Source: DASPJL01 sp035628645
Lineage (GTDB): Bacteria; Bacteroidota; Bacteroidia; Cytophagales; Cyclobacteriaceae
Assembly (NCBI GenBank): GCA_035628645.1
Contig: DASPJL010000087.1
Coordinates: 1 to 33,742 of the forward strand
Direction of reading: 5' to 3'
DNA: 33,742 bases
The notes under the pieces are model-generated. The model worked only from the letters and a program-made list of their open reading frames with translations. It ran no database searches and was not told the DNA's origin. Within the stretch, counting starts at the first letter, position 1. The number at the start of each line of letters is the position of its first letter. Positions 14,748 to 23,589 of the stretch are shown here, piece after piece. Made by a program: the position numbers and the translations under genes.

Positions 14748-17486
14748 TCAATCCTCATGTTTTTCAAAATCCTTCTCGCTTGCCCCTGCACTGAAATGCC
14801 TTAAATTATAGGTTAAGGTCAGCATAAAATACCGTTGTAATACATTTGACTGACTATCTTCTACATATAATTCCGTAACATTTCTTCTGATGTTATTGTT
14901 TTGTCCCAACAAATCGTAAACATTAAGGCTGATCTCAGCCCGTTCATTTTTAAGGAATTTTTTACCTATGCTCATATTCATAAGTAAAAAATCATTGTTA
15001 TAAGCTTCCGCAAGACCTCTGTTAAGTTGATGGTTCACATCAATTCTATAAATCAAGCCTTTCCAGATCAGCCAATTAAAATTAAACCGGGTCGTCTGAT
15101 TAAAATAATTATTATTCAATGCCGGTCGCAAGGTATTTTGTACTACATTATAAGAACCTCTTGTGTAAAAATTAAAGTCCACTTTCTCGCTAATGTTGCT
15201 GCTTAAAGACAGCCCTAGTCTGTAATTTCCTGTATTCACAAAGTTTATCTCATTGTTGATCATCCCTGGATTGTGGGTATAATTTATTGAACCGTTAAAC
15301 CCTATATTAGACTTGATAAAACCTATAGGTCGCCCGTAACTGACATAGGAGCGAAAATCCCTATATCCTTGAAGGTTTACAGGTCGGCTAAGCTGCGACC
15401 CTCTTTCCAATATTATTCCTTGTTCAAGTTCTATCGGTTCTGCCGCTATAGTTGTGCTGTTTGCAATAGTGTTTTTTATAAAAGAAGTAGACAGGTAAAC
15501 GAAAAAGGATTGATGTGATTTTGGATTATTCCCCCTATATCTTGCTCTAATTTGATTTTGATAAGATTGATTAAGGTTTGGATTGCCAGTCCTTAATTGT
15601 AAAGGATTTGAATTATCAATAACCGATTGCAGTTGTCCTATGGAAGGCTCCCTGGTCCTTGTATCATAGTCTATCTCCACGCTTTTGGTCTTTGAGAATT
15701 TATAATCAAACCTTACTGTGGGTAGCAAACTTTGAAAAGTTCGTTCAATATCAAACGGAAGAGGAAATACCTGATCGTTTTTAATGGCAGCATTTTGATA
15801 TCCACCTTCTACCTGCACCCTCATTTTTTCTGTAGAATACTGGTAACCTAATTCAAATTCCTGCGTCAGGTATTCACTTTTGAAAGTATTGCTCAAAGCA
15901 GTATCCAGAAGCCGGTTTTGATCTGCCGGTTCTCCGGCAAACAAATCAAAAGTTCGTTTATCCGAATCATCAATCCTGTTGCCTATTTCATATTCCAATT
16001 CCATTTGGCCTCTTTTTCCTATGGGCTCAGTATAAGACAATTCCGTATTCCATGATAAGCCTGTCCTATTAAGCAGTGTTTGTTGATTTAGTGTTTCGTC
16101 CTTGTCTTCTTCCCTATAGAAGGTATTGTGAGCGATACGGTCCGCTTCATCTTCATTTGAATGAAAGCCGGTATTTAAGCCAAAAGTAAAGCTCCTCCCC
16201 TTTTTCCTGAACCGATGACTATAATACAGGCTATTGTCAAAGTCATAATCTTTGTTGGTGGAATTCAAGCTGTTTTCAGTTTGATTCAGGGGACCATTTT
16301 CAGTGTCAGTGCCACCTAAAAAGTAAGTATTGTTGTCATCATGTTTTAAAGAAATATTGGGACGGATCAGCACTCTGTTGTTGGAGTCAATATTGTATTC
16401 AAACCTGATGTTCAGGTTATGATCCATATTCTTTCTGTTTGTACTGTTATCCTCGGTATAAACTTGCGCGGAATCCGAGGCTATATAATTTCTGGAAAGA
16501 GATTGATTGCCTTCATTTTCTCGTTGGCTGAAAAGATAGCTCCCGCTGATCTCCACCTTTTTGCCCCATTTATCACTAAAATTAAGCCCTAGAATATTTG
16601 ATGTAATTATTCCATCCTGCGTACGGGTTTCTCCCTGGCTATTCGGGTCTGCAGAATAATTGATCGCATTAATATTATTGCTCAGACCGGTAATTGTAAT
16701 TCTTCTGTCGTTATTAAAAAGATTTACGCTTGCGCCAGCCATATAGCGATCATTTGAACCATAACCTACAGACGCTTTCCCAAATTGTCCTTTTTTACGA
16801 TTAGGTTTTGTGATGATATTAATGGTTTTCAGCCTTTCTCCATCATCAAAACCGCTAAGTTCAGCCTTGTCACTTTTTTTATCGAATATTTGAATGCTGG
16901 CAATTACTTCTGCCGGCAGGTTTTGTAACGCAGCCTGAACATCATTCCCAAAGAAAGGTTTTCCGTCAACCAATATTTGTTGAATATCTTCACCCTGAGC
17001 CTGGATTTTTCCATTCTGTTGCGTAATTCCTGGCATTTTTTCAATCAAGTTCTGTGCGCTGGCGTCGTTCATTGTTTTAAATGCTGAAGCATTAAATTGA
17101 ACAGTGTCTCCTTTCTGAACGGATGGAGGCACCTCACCAATAACAACAAACTCTTGCAGGGTAGTGACTTCTTCATGAAGGGAAATCAATCCAAGATCCA
17201 GGTTATCCTGAACATCAACAGATTTAAAAAATGGCACAAAACCAATAAAACTTATTTTGACTACATAGCTCCCCGGTTTAATGTTATCCAGTTTAAATTC
17301 ACCTTCTATACCTGTCACTACTCCTTTGATAATTGTTGAATCAATCGGGTTCATCAACATAATTGTTGCACCGGGAAAAGTGCTTTTATCTGTTTCACTT
17401 TGTACGGTGCCAGCTATAGTAAAATTCTGAGAAAAAGCTTGAACGATGTTTATAGTAAAGAAAATAAGGAATAGAATGTACTTCAT
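14748..17486 (-). CDS. TonB-dependent receptor-like outer-membrane beta-barrel protein (OMP_b-brl_3 type)
   Basis: 912 residues. A signal peptide (MKYILFLIFFTINIVQAFSQ) is followed by a carboxypeptidase-regulatory-like beta-sandwich (about 22-105; FTIAGTVQSETDKSTFPGAT, GVVTGIEGEFKLDNI). Next comes a plug domain (about 125-225; SAQNLIEKMPGITQQNGKIQ, VLVDGKPFF, NLPAEVIASIQIFDK) and a long 22-strand-type barrel belonging to the outer-membrane beta-barrel family 3. It is not SusC: it lacks the SusC signature and has no SusD partner. Such receptors import siderophores, peptides or other ligands by TonB energy, and the ligand is unknown here. It is a single gene with a 697-bp leader region and the hairpin at 14634-14665 beyond its 3' end. 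Confidence 0.92.
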   Translation of the reverse strand: MKYILFLIFFTINIVQAFSQNFTIAGTVQSETDKSTFPGATIMLMNPIDSTIIKGVVTGIEGEFKLDNIKPGSYVVKISFIGFVPFFKSVDVQDNLDLGLISLHEEVTTLQEFVVIGEVPPSVQKGDTVQFNASAFKTMNDASAQNLIEKMPGITQQNGKIQAQGEDIQQILVDGKPFFGNDVQAALQNLPAEVIASIQIFDKKSDKAELSGFDDGERLKTINIITKPNRKKGQFGKASVGYGSNDRYMAGASVNLFNNDRRITITGLSNNINAINYSADPNSQGETRTQDGIITSNILGLNFSDKWGKKVEISGSYLFSQRENEGNQSLSRNYIASDSAQVYTEDNSTNRKNMDHNLNIRFEYNIDSNNRVLIRPNISLKHDDNNTYFLGGTDTENGPLNQTENSLNSTNKDYDFDNSLYYSHRFRKKGRSFTFGLNTGFHSNEDEADRIAHNTFYREEDKDETLNQQTLLNRTGLSWNTELSYTEPIGKRGQMELEYEIGNRIDDSDKRTFDLFAGEPADQNRLLDTALSNTFKSEYLTQEFELGYQYSTEKMRVQVEGGYQNAAIKNDQVFPLPFDIERTFQSLLPTVRFDYKFSKTKSVEIDYDTRTREPSIGQLQSVIDNSNPLQLRTGNPNLNQSYQNQIRARYRGNNPKSHQSFFVYLSTSFIKNTIANSTTIAAEPIELEQGIILERGSQLSRPVNLQGYRDFRSYVSYGRPIGFIKSNIGFNGSINYTHNPGMINNEINFVNTGNYRLGLSLSSNISEKVDFNFYTRGSYNVVQNTLRPALNNNYFNQTTRFNFNWLIWKGLIYRIDVNHQLNRGLAEAYNNDFLLMNMSIGKKFLKNERAEISLNVYDLLGQNNNIRRNVTELYVEDSQSNVLQRYFMLTLTYNLRHFSAGASEKDFEKHED

Positions 17487-18183
17487 TGTATGTTTTAAGG
17501 TATGAGTTCGGAGGGTGAAAGGATTTCACCGCAGGTTCGAACTTTGTTATAAAAATTAATTTGTTTTTATTGGACAGATAGTGCCTTTTAGAATTTATCC
17601 TTTAAACAAACCGAAGGAGGAGGTACAAGAAAAGTCAGAAGGTTATAACATTCTTGATTTAAAAAATTAAAATTAGTTTGTTTCTCTTTTGAGTTTTGCA
17701 TGAGTTTTTTACCTTATTTATTTAAATTTCCCGGCTTTAAGATTCATTTGCCGGCATGATTTTGACTTCTCTCTCTGATCTTTTATAACGCTTATTGAGG
17801 AAAAGAAGGCTGAGATTTCAGCTATAATACAAAAGTAAGCGTGACTACCCCTACAAAAAAATAATCAAGGGAAAGGTGATTGTAATATTTATTGAGGAAT
17901 TGGTCTTAAACTATGGTTAAGCAGTCTTTGTGAAATACATTAATCCCATTGTTAATACCATATAAAGCCATATGAACGTCATTATTCTGCTAAATGCTAT
18001 TTCGGTAATATTGATGATTTAGTACTGTCTTATATTTGCCAAATTGACCAATGATTTGGGAATGATTTGGCACATAACTGAATGTAGTCGTATTGTCACA
18101 GCGCTTTTATCCATCTATAGTATGGTTAAAATCTTTAATTATCATTTTGTAAAACGTTCCTTATAAGTTGAGATTGGCTCATA
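17487..18183. other. 697-bp intergenic region without recognised genes
   Basis: AT-rich DNA upstream of the TonB-receptor-like gene and downstream of the YARHG gene. I see no credible coding sequence, tRNA or strong hairpin. A minus-strand TACTTTTG (17837-17830) could be a -7 box, but the nearest TTTG is only 16 bp further upstream and the leader would be about 340 bases, so I do not call a promoter. Confidence 0.5.
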
Positions 18184-18906
18184 TTAAGGATTACCCTTTT
18201 TTTCTTCTATTTGCTTTATATTCTTGATATTCTCTTTCTCTATAATAGTAAGCCATTTATCAACATTACTATAAAGACCAGAATACCAATCCTTACCCCG
18301 AAAGAAGATGTCCATTGATCCCCCATTTTTGAAAATATAACCATATCTGGCAAAAATTTCATTCCTGAGAATTATAAGTTCCTGAGAATTATAAGAATTT
18401 AATATAGACGGTAAAATAACTTCAAACTTAGTATTTGTATAAGTCCCGCTTAAATACTTTGATACATCCTCTTCACCTAATTGCCCAATTTCATATTTTT
18501 TGTCATAATCATTTGGAGGATTATCAAGTTTTAACCCTTTAACAACTTTGTTTCCATTTTTGTATAATACAAATTCACCGTTTGTCTCATCTGAGTAAAA
18601 TTCATTCCCAATTATTCTACAATTTGTAAAGTTTTGATATTTAGGTCGCCAATCTAAATGTTTATTATCAAGTTCTACCCAAATAAAATCTTGTATTTGT
18701 ACACAAACAAATGATTTATCAATGCATACAAAAACTTGCGATTCAGCTTCTGAAATTCCAAAAAAGTAAACTCCTTCATATTCATTAATATCAGTAGTTA
18801 TCCAATCAGAAATTTTAGTTTCATCTACTTCAATATCTTCAAAAATCTGAGCAGATAAATTTGTTGTCAAAAAGAATATTGATAAAACTATAGTTAGAAG
18901 TTTCAT
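18184..18906 (-). CDS. YARHG-domain secreted protein
   Basis: 240 residues. The signal peptide MKLLTIVLSIFFLTTNLSAQ is followed by an unassigned domain rich in aromatic residues (about 25-150). A C-terminal YARHG domain (about 165-225) is recognised by LIILRNEIFARYGYIFKNG, then WYSGLYSNVDKWLTIIEKENI. YARHG domains occur in extracellular bacterial proteins, and their role (possibly cell-wall or peptide binding) is not established. The protein ends in a lysine/glutamate-rich helix. It lies 98 bp after the lactonase gene on the same strand, with codon use as AT-rich as its neighbours. No partner is evident. Confidence 0.82.
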   Translation of the reverse strand: MKLLTIVLSIFFLTTNLSAQIFEDIEVDETKISDWITTDINEYEGVYFFGISEAESQVFVCIDKSFVCVQIQDFIWVELDNKHLDWRPKYQNFTNCRIIGNEFYSDETNGEFVLYKNGNKVVKGLKLDNPPNDYDKKYEIGQLGEEDVSKYLSGTYTNTKFEVILPSILNSYNSQELIILRNEIFARYGYIFKNGGSMDIFFRGKDWYSGLYSNVDKWLTIIEKENIKNIKQIEEKKGNP

Positions 18907-19004
18907 TTACAATTTTTTTCTTAAAATAAAATCCAACTTAATAAAAATTCTTCATAGAAAACATCTTATTGCCCGAAATCTATTCCTACAAGCCATCTTC
19001 TCAC

Positions 19005-20126
19005 TCAATAAAATCTGGTCTTTACACAAGAAACATTTTTTATTTTTATTGGTTTTTCCACTTCTTTAAGTAACCCGGTTTGCAGATTTCTTTTAAACAC
19101 GACTACATTTTCGGTGCTAACATTCGTAACAATCAGGAATTTACCACTTTGATCAATTGCAAATGTTCTTGGATGTTTCCCTAATGTAGATTGATAACCG
19201 ATCGGTTTTAATAATCCATTAAGGTCAATAGAGAAAATCGCAATATTGTTTTCCTTACCTCTATTTGACGCATACAAAAATTTACCATCCGGTGAAATAT
19301 GAATGTCAGAACTTTCAAAACCTTCTTTCAACTCGTGGGAGTGAGTTTCAATTCTTTGCAATTTGATTAAATTAGTTTCTTCGAATCTAAAAGAACTTAT
19401 TGTTCCTGAAATTTCTTCAATGCAATAGGCAAATTTCCCATTCGGGCTAAAAGTAAAATGTCTTGGTCCACTTCCAGGTTCTGTTTTAATAAAACTTGAT
19501 TTTTCGATTTGAAGGGGCTTGCTTTGAGAATTTTTAAAAGGATAAATCCTTATTTTGTCTGCACCCAAATCTGTAAGAAAAACATAATCAAAGTTTGGAG
19601 AAAAAACCGCTGAATGAATATGAGCGCTTTCTTGTCTTTTTGGAACTATACTTCGGTCTTCAAATTTTATATTTTGTGCTATTGAATCAATTTTGCCGTT
19701 TTCAAAAAGGGGATAAACCGAGACGCTGCCTTCAGTATAATTTCCGTTAATTAGCCATTTCCCGTCTTTATGCAGATTTAGGTAGACCGGATTTTCTCCT
19801 CCGCTTTTTTGGCTATTTAGGTATGTTAACGACTTCTTCTCTGGATCAAAGGCAAAACTGCTCACACTTCCAGCATTTGGAGTTTTACTTTCTGTACAAG
19901 CATAAATAAACTTCCCGTCCGGAGAAATTGTCAAATAAGAAGGATTTAAAACATTTTTTAAGGAAGTTATTTTAGTAAGGGTTCCGTCTATCGTGTCCAG
20001 TTCATAAACATAAATCCCTTCCGTTGACCTATCCCAATTATAAGAACCAAAAAATACATATTGCTTTTGTGCATAAGTATTTCCTGCTATGCAGCATATA
20101 ATGATTAAAGTTATTAATCTGAACAT
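19005..20126 (-). CDS. Lactonase family protein, seven-bladed beta-propeller (6-phosphogluconolactonase-like)
   Basis: 373 residues. A signal peptide (MFRLITLIIICCIAGNTYAQ) precedes repeated propeller blades with the recurrent pattern LTISPDGKFIYACTES, FSPNFDYVFLTDLGADKIRIY, FSPNGKFAYCIEEISGTISSF, ISPDGKFLYASNRG and IDQSGKFLIVTNVSTENVVVF. This is the lactonase (YbhE/Pgl) family. Cytoplasmic members hydrolyse 6-phosphogluconolactone, but export here suggests a periplasmic sugar lactone or an unrelated substrate. It is 62 bp downstream of the slipin gene and could be in that operon. Its sequence does not reveal catalytic specificity. Confidence 0.88.
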   Translation of the reverse strand: MFRLITLIIICCIAGNTYAQKQYVFFGSYNWDRSTEGIYVYELDTIDGTLTKITSLKNVLNPSYLTISPDGKFIYACTESKTPNAGSVSSFAFDPEKKSLTYLNSQKSGGENPVYLNLHKDGKWLINGNYTEGSVSVYPLFENGKIDSIAQNIKFEDRSIVPKRQESAHIHSAVFSPNFDYVFLTDLGADKIRIYPFKNSQSKPLQIEKSSFIKTEPGSGPRHFTFSPNGKFAYCIEEISGTISSFRFEETNLIKLQRIETHSHELKEGFESSDIHISPDGKFLYASNRGKENNIAIFSIDLNGLLKPIGYQSTLGKHPRTFAIDQSGKFLIVTNVSTENVVVFKRNLQTGLLKEVEKPIKIKNVSCVKTRFY

Positions 20127-20188
20127 TTATTTTTATGTATTCTAACTACAGTAATGCTCTGCTTAAGCTTTCAAGATAACAGGATAAC

Positions 20189-21118
20189 CTATTTTTTCAG
20201 AATTTGGTCATTTACATTTTGCGACTCAACAATTTGAGCCGGTTCATTTGTTTTTGCCAGTGAAACCAAACCGCCCATTGCACCTAGGTTCATTGTATCC
20301 AAAGCCGAACTTGGTACAATCACCATCGAGCCCTTTTCTTTTAAACCTTCAAACAACATATTCATTCCCCTCAAATGCAATGCAACAGGATTATTCTTAT
20401 ACTTTTCACTTGCTTCTGCAAACTTAGAAGCGATTTCTGTTTCAGCAGTCCCTAGAATTACTCTTGCTCTTCGTTCCCTTTCTGCCTGGGCTTCTTTGCT
20501 CATTGCATCCGCCAGATTTTGCGGAATAATAATATCTTTAATACCCACACTTTGACAAGTTATACCCCATGGATTGGTGTGATGATCCATTATTTTTTGT
20601 AAATCTTCTGCAACCTTATCTCTTTCCTGAAGCAACTCTGCCAATTCGTGTTTTCCTATCATGTCCCTTAATCCGGTTTGGGCAACATAGAAGATGGCCG
20701 TTTCGTATTCCTGAACTTCCAGCGCGGCTTTTTCAACATCCCATACCGTCCAATATACAACAGCATCGACATTTACAGGGACCGTGTCTTTGGTTAAAGT
20801 CTGCTCTGCTTTAAAATCCGTAACCCGAACCCGTTGGTCGATATAATTATCTATGTTGTCAATAATGGGAATAATAAAAAATATTCCAGGGCCTTTAAGA
20901 CCTCTGTATTTTCCCATCCTTAGAACAACCGCTTTTTCCCATTGATCTGCTATATGAATTGTATTAGCCAGGAACAATGAAATCACCAGGAAAGAAATAA
21001 ATAATGACATGTTGATTAATTCTAAAGAAAATAATCCAATAGAAGTTCCTACCAATATGACAAACACTGTCACTGAAATCGGATTAACACCTCCCTTTGT
21101 ACTCTTAAATGTTTTCAT
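20189..21118 (-). CDS. Slipin (SPFH/Band 7/stomatin-family) membrane protein
   Basis: 309 residues from the ATG at 21118; an upstream in-frame start at 21151 lies deeper in the GntR gene and is less likely. Two N-terminal hydrophobic stretches (about 11-30 and 32-50) anchor it in the membrane. The SPFH domain follows: QWEKAVVLRMGKYRGLKGPG, IDQRVRVTDFKAEQTLTKD, VDAVVYWTVWDVEKAALEV, GITCQSVGIKDIIIPQNL. A heptad-like alanine/glutamate segment (AMSKEAQAERERRARVILGTAE) and a C-terminal oligomerization part complete it. Slipins form membrane microdomain scaffolds and often pair with NfeD proteases, but none is present here. The start codon lies inside the end of the GntR gene (14-bp overlap), so it is translationally coupled and probably controlled by that regulator. 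Confidence 0.92.
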   Translation of the reverse strand: MKTFKSTKGGVNPISVTVFVILVGTSIGLFSLELINMSLFISFLVISLFLANTIHIADQWEKAVVLRMGKYRGLKGPGIFFIIPIIDNIDNYIDQRVRVTDFKAEQTLTKDTVPVNVDAVVYWTVWDVEKAALEVQEYETAIFYVAQTGLRDMIGKHELAELLQERDKVAEDLQKIMDHHTNPWGITCQSVGIKDIIIPQNLADAMSKEAQAERERRARVILGTAETEIASKFAEASEKYKNNPVALHLRGMNMLFEGLKEKGSMVIVPSSALDTMNLGAMGGLVSLAKTNEPAQIVESQNVNDQILKK

Positions 21119-21485
21119 CTTTTTGTTTTTGAAGTTGATTAATAATGTCATTTACTGTGAAGCCATAACTAAAAGCAATCGAAGAAAACTCGTTGCATAT
21201 TTCCTTTAATTTGTCATCCTTTTCCTTAGCTGATATCTGAATTTTAATTTCGCTTATGAATGTGCCCGTACCTTGCTGAGTTTCCAGGATATTTTGAATC
21301 TCCAGCTCTTTATAAGCCTTGGCAACCGTATTAAGATTTACCTTCAAATCCACAGCCAACGACCTGACGGTTGGTAACTGTTCACCGATTTTCAGGTTTC
21401 CTCTAGCTATACCGAATTTAATCTGATCAATAATTTGCCGGTAAAATGGCGTACCTGTTTTGGGATCTAATTTAAAATCAATCAT
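21105..21485 (-). CDS. GntR-family transcriptional regulator, YtrA subfamily
   Basis: 126 residues, typical of the short YtrA subfamily. A winged helix-turn-helix occupies residues about 10-78 (GTPFYRQIIDQIKFGIARG, KIGEQLPTVRSLAVDLKVN, NTVAKAYKELEIQNILET, GTGTFISE). It is followed by a short C-terminal dimerization helix instead of a large ligand-binding domain. YtrA regulators usually repress their own operon, often together with membrane proteins. Here the slipin gene overlaps its 3' end. A palindromic operator overlaps the promoter 23-44 bases upstream of the ATG, strongly suggesting autorepression. The effector is unknown. Confidence 0.93.
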   Translation of the reverse strand: MIDFKLDPKTGTPFYRQIIDQIKFGIARGNLKIGEQLPTVRSLAVDLKVNLNTVAKAYKELEIQNILETQQGTGTFISEIKIQISAKEKDDKLKEICNEFSSIAFSYGFTVNDIINQLQKQKDENI

Positions 21486-21507
21486 TATAACTTATCATAA
21501 TATCCTA

Positions 21508-21529
21508 TTGTACTATACATATAGTACAA
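21508..21529. promoter_or_regulatory. Palindromic operator of the GntR-slipin operon
   Basis: Perfect 10-bp arms TTGTACTATA (21508-21517) and TATAGTACAA (21520-21529) are separated by CA. It lies between the GntR start codon (21485) and the promoter, covering the predicted transcript start and three bases of the -7 box. A bound repressor would therefore block transcription. The arms resemble YtrA/GntR operators of the GTACTAT...ATAGTAC type. Confidence 0.8.
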
Positions 21530-21557
21530 ACATACAACATTATTTTTTAGGTGCAAA
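21527..21557 (-). promoter_or_regulatory. Bacteroidota-type promoter of the GntR-slipin operon
   Basis: Read on the minus strand, TTTG (21557-21554), a 19-bp spacer and TATGTTTG (21534-21527) match the consensus TTTG-N19-TAnnTTTG exactly. Transcription would start near 21523, about 38 bases before the GntR ATG and inside the operator. Confidence 0.75.
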
Positions 21558-21595
21558 TTATTGGTAAAGAATATTGAGTACTGAGAAAGAAATAT

Positions 21596-21752
21596 TTCGT
21601 CCCTCCGGGACGAAGTTGATGATCAGATTCTTTTTACTGATATTATTTCCCTTCGGGAATTACTGAGTGTTTAGAATTTTTAGGTTCAAAATGAGTGAAA
21701 TAGAGGAAGTCTTAATCTCCGAAGGATTTTATACACAAAAAAAGCTTTGTGT
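21596..21752. repeat. Cluster of three small hairpin elements
   Basis: TTCGTCCC/GGGACGAA with loop TCC (21596-21614), TTCCC/GGGAA with loop TTC (21647-21659), and ACACAAA/TTTGTGT (21733-21752). They occupy the gap between the GntR promoter and the unknown 113-residue gene. They look like degenerate interspersed repeats rather than terminators, since no T-run follows. No gene is seen between 21558 and 21848. Confidence 0.45.
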
Positions 21753-21848
21753 CCTTAAAAACTTAGCGCTCGTGTGAACCTTATTGCACTTTTCACGCGG
21801 AGTTCGCATAGATTTAAACACAAAGATGGGAAGAGGGGTAAATCAATC

Positions 21849-22190
21849 TCATGTTTTATAATCAATCTCACCTGCTACAAAAATATGATGATCCTCTTCA
21901 TTTCTTGATGGTAAATCAGGATTGCCTTTTATTTCCAACAGGAAAGGTAACACTTCTTGCATTTTCTTAAAATAAACATTGTTGCCTTCCAGATAATCCG
22001 TCAGTGAAGGATTACATTCAACAGTGATCCTACTGATGTTTTGTCCTTCATACCCGGAAAGAAACTCTATCAATTCCTTAGTAATTCCATAGGTATCCTG
22101 CTCCCTGATTTTATCTGCCAGGTGGTGTTTCAGTTCTTTGTTTATTTCCTCAGAAACCTCGTAGTACTTCTTTAAAAATTCGTCATTCAT
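21849..22190 (-). CDS. Hypothetical protein
   Basis: 113 residues from the ATG at 22190; a TTG three codons upstream is the only other near start. It is a soluble acidic protein without signal peptide or membrane segment. It is helical at first (MNDEFLKKYYEVSEEINKEL, LADKIREQDTYGITKELIEFL), then has a central stretch (ISRITVECNPSLTDYLEG) and ends with EEDHHIFVAGEIDYKT. I do not recognise the family. It stands alone between repeat-rich gaps. The codon use and amino-acid composition look like a genuine protein, but the function is unknown. Confidence 0.7.
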   Translation of the reverse strand: MNDEFLKKYYEVSEEINKELKHHLADKIREQDTYGITKELIEFLSGYEGQNISRITVECNPSLTDYLEGNNVYFKKMQEVLPFLLEIKGNPDLPSRNEEDHHIFVAGEIDYKT

Positions 22191-22493
22191 TACTGTCAAT
22201 TTAAATAATTCAACCTTTTAAAACGGAAACTTTTAGAAATGGTCGTTCGCAGACTGTCAGAAAAAGGAACTCATAGTGTCATAAATTTTATTTTACTTAC
22301 AAAAAATGGTTAAAAGCAGGGACTTGAGAACATTTAATTGACTATAAATGGGTTTCATCGATTTTAATTCCCTTTTCATCTAAAGAAAATTTTTTATAAC
22401 ATTTAATCTTATAAGTTTGACCCATAGAAAAGTAGATAATCTTATTCTATAATTGAATGAGTTTTATATGTTTCTTTTCCATAGCTGGTTAAG
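22191..22493. other. Intergenic region without recognised genes
   Basis: About 300 AT-rich bases between the unknown gene and the terminator of the AraC gene. No open reading frame, hairpin or promoter could be supported on either strand. Confidence 0.4.
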
Positions 22494-22532
22494 AAAAGAG
22501 GGTAAGAAGGTGAAAACCACTTACCCTCTTTT
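22494..22532. terminator. Bidirectional terminator beyond the AraC-family gene
   Basis: Perfect arms AAAAGAGGGTAAG (22494-22506) and CTTACCCTCTTTT (22520-22532) with a 13-base loop. On the minus strand the stem runs into TTTTCTTAA, and on the plus strand into TTTTCGTTTTTT. It starts 14 bases after the AraC stop codon at 22547. Confidence 0.85.
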
Positions 22533-22546
22533 CGTTTTTTATCCAT

Positions 22547-23518
22547 TCACCTATTTATCTGCTGCCTGAATCTTTCCGGTGAATTCCCATACCATTTTTT
22601 AAATGTATGAATAAAGGAAGCAGGTTCTGAAAAACCTAAAATATCAGAAATCTCCGTAACAGAAAATCTTTTGTGGCCGATCAGCAGATATGAAATCTTT
22701 CTTTTAATTTCTGAAATGATAACTCTAAAGGTTGTATTTTCACTATCTAACCTCCTTTGAAAGGTGCGTGGCGTAATATTGAATGCCTCCGCGACCAATT
22801 CTAAATTCGGTAGATCCGGCTTTGCCATACTTAATATGGCTATTTTAACTTTAGTTGTAAATGACTTTTCCTGTCTTAATTCTTCGATCATTTTCAAGTA
22901 TCCAGGAACAAGTATGTCCAGGTTCCACTCAATCCGGTTTTTGAAATTGGCTTTTAATACCCTGTTTTCAAATGTCAATGAAAAGCTATTTCCTTTATTC
23001 CATTCCAAAGGATATTTGGATTGATAACAGGGAGAATACAAATTAAGAGACAACTCATTTCCGGCCATTATCTTTAGTTCTCGACCAATTATAAAAAGGA
23101 CGTTTTCCAAAATGATTACATTTTCAGCATGGTATTCATTGTCTATTTTTAAAATAATTGAGGCGTAGGTCTTGTTCACCTCTGTCTGAATATCAATAAT
23201 TGGGAAGGTTGAATTAAGATAGCTTTTAAGGTAGAATAACGCTTCTTCTATAGTAGTGGCCTGCAGAGATATTTGGTAGATCAGTCCTAATGCCTTTAAG
23301 TTCATCAAGTTGCCAAGCCTAAGTCCCAAAAGTTCATCCTTTAGTGACAGCATTATAAATCTAACCACCGAGTAAAAATCTAAAACCTCCACCGTCGCAT
23401 TTTCTCCTTGAAGATCAGAAGGAGGGTTTTTAATCAATCTTATCATTTCCTCCCTGGACAAACCTCTCAGTTGAGCGTATTCCAAAAAATTATTAAGGTG
23501 TAAAGCAAGGATTTTCAT
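22547..23518 (-). CDS. AraC-family transcriptional regulator
   Basis: 323 residues from the preferred ATG at 23518 (MKILALHLNNFLEYAQLRGL). The open frame extends to an ATG at 23581, but that would add 21 unusual residues overlapping the promoter of the divergent gene. The N-terminal half resembles the arabinose-binding-type domain (PF12625) of OruR-like regulators. The C-terminal HTH_18 region contains LELVAEAFNITPRTFQRRLD and FSVTEISDILGFSEPASFIHTFKKWYGNSPERFRQQ, the double helix-turn-helix with the family's signature. It likely controls the divergently transcribed membrane protein gene. The inducer is unknown. Confidence 0.88.
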   Translation of the reverse strand: MKILALHLNNFLEYAQLRGLSREEMIRLIKNPPSDLQGENATVEVLDFYSVVRFIMLSLKDELLGLRLGNLMNLKALGLIYQISLQATTIEEALFYLKSYLNSTFPIIDIQTEVNKTYASIILKIDNEYHAENVIILENVLFIIGRELKIMAGNELSLNLYSPCYQSKYPLEWNKGNSFSLTFENRVLKANFKNRIEWNLDILVPGYLKMIEELRQEKSFTTKVKIAILSMAKPDLPNLELVAEAFNITPRTFQRRLDSENTTFRVIISEIKRKISYLLIGHKRFSVTEISDILGFSEPASFIHTFKKWYGNSPERFRQQINR

Positions 23519-23557
23519 TTTGTCGTAAAATATCAAGTCTGAGTTCAAGAGCAAGTA

Positions 23558-23565
23558 TACTTTTG
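23558..23565 (+). promoter_or_regulatory. -7 promoter box for the small membrane protein gene
   Basis: TACTTTTG matches TAnnTTTG, about 25 bases before the ATG at 23590. No good -33 box is visible, consistent with dependence on an activator such as the divergent AraC-family regulator. Confidence 0.4.
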
Positions 23566-23589
23566 TTTCATAATTAAACATAAAAAATT

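Noticed and set aside
17830..17857. Possible minus-strand promoter (TTTG and TACTTTTG) for the TonB-receptor-like gene
   Set aside because: The spacer is only 16 bp instead of about 19, and the leader would be about 340 bases. This is too weak to call.
21733..21752. ACACAAA/TTTGTGT as part of a CRISPR or attachment site
   Set aside because: It is a single small hairpin with no repeated spacing, no cas genes and no integrase nearby.
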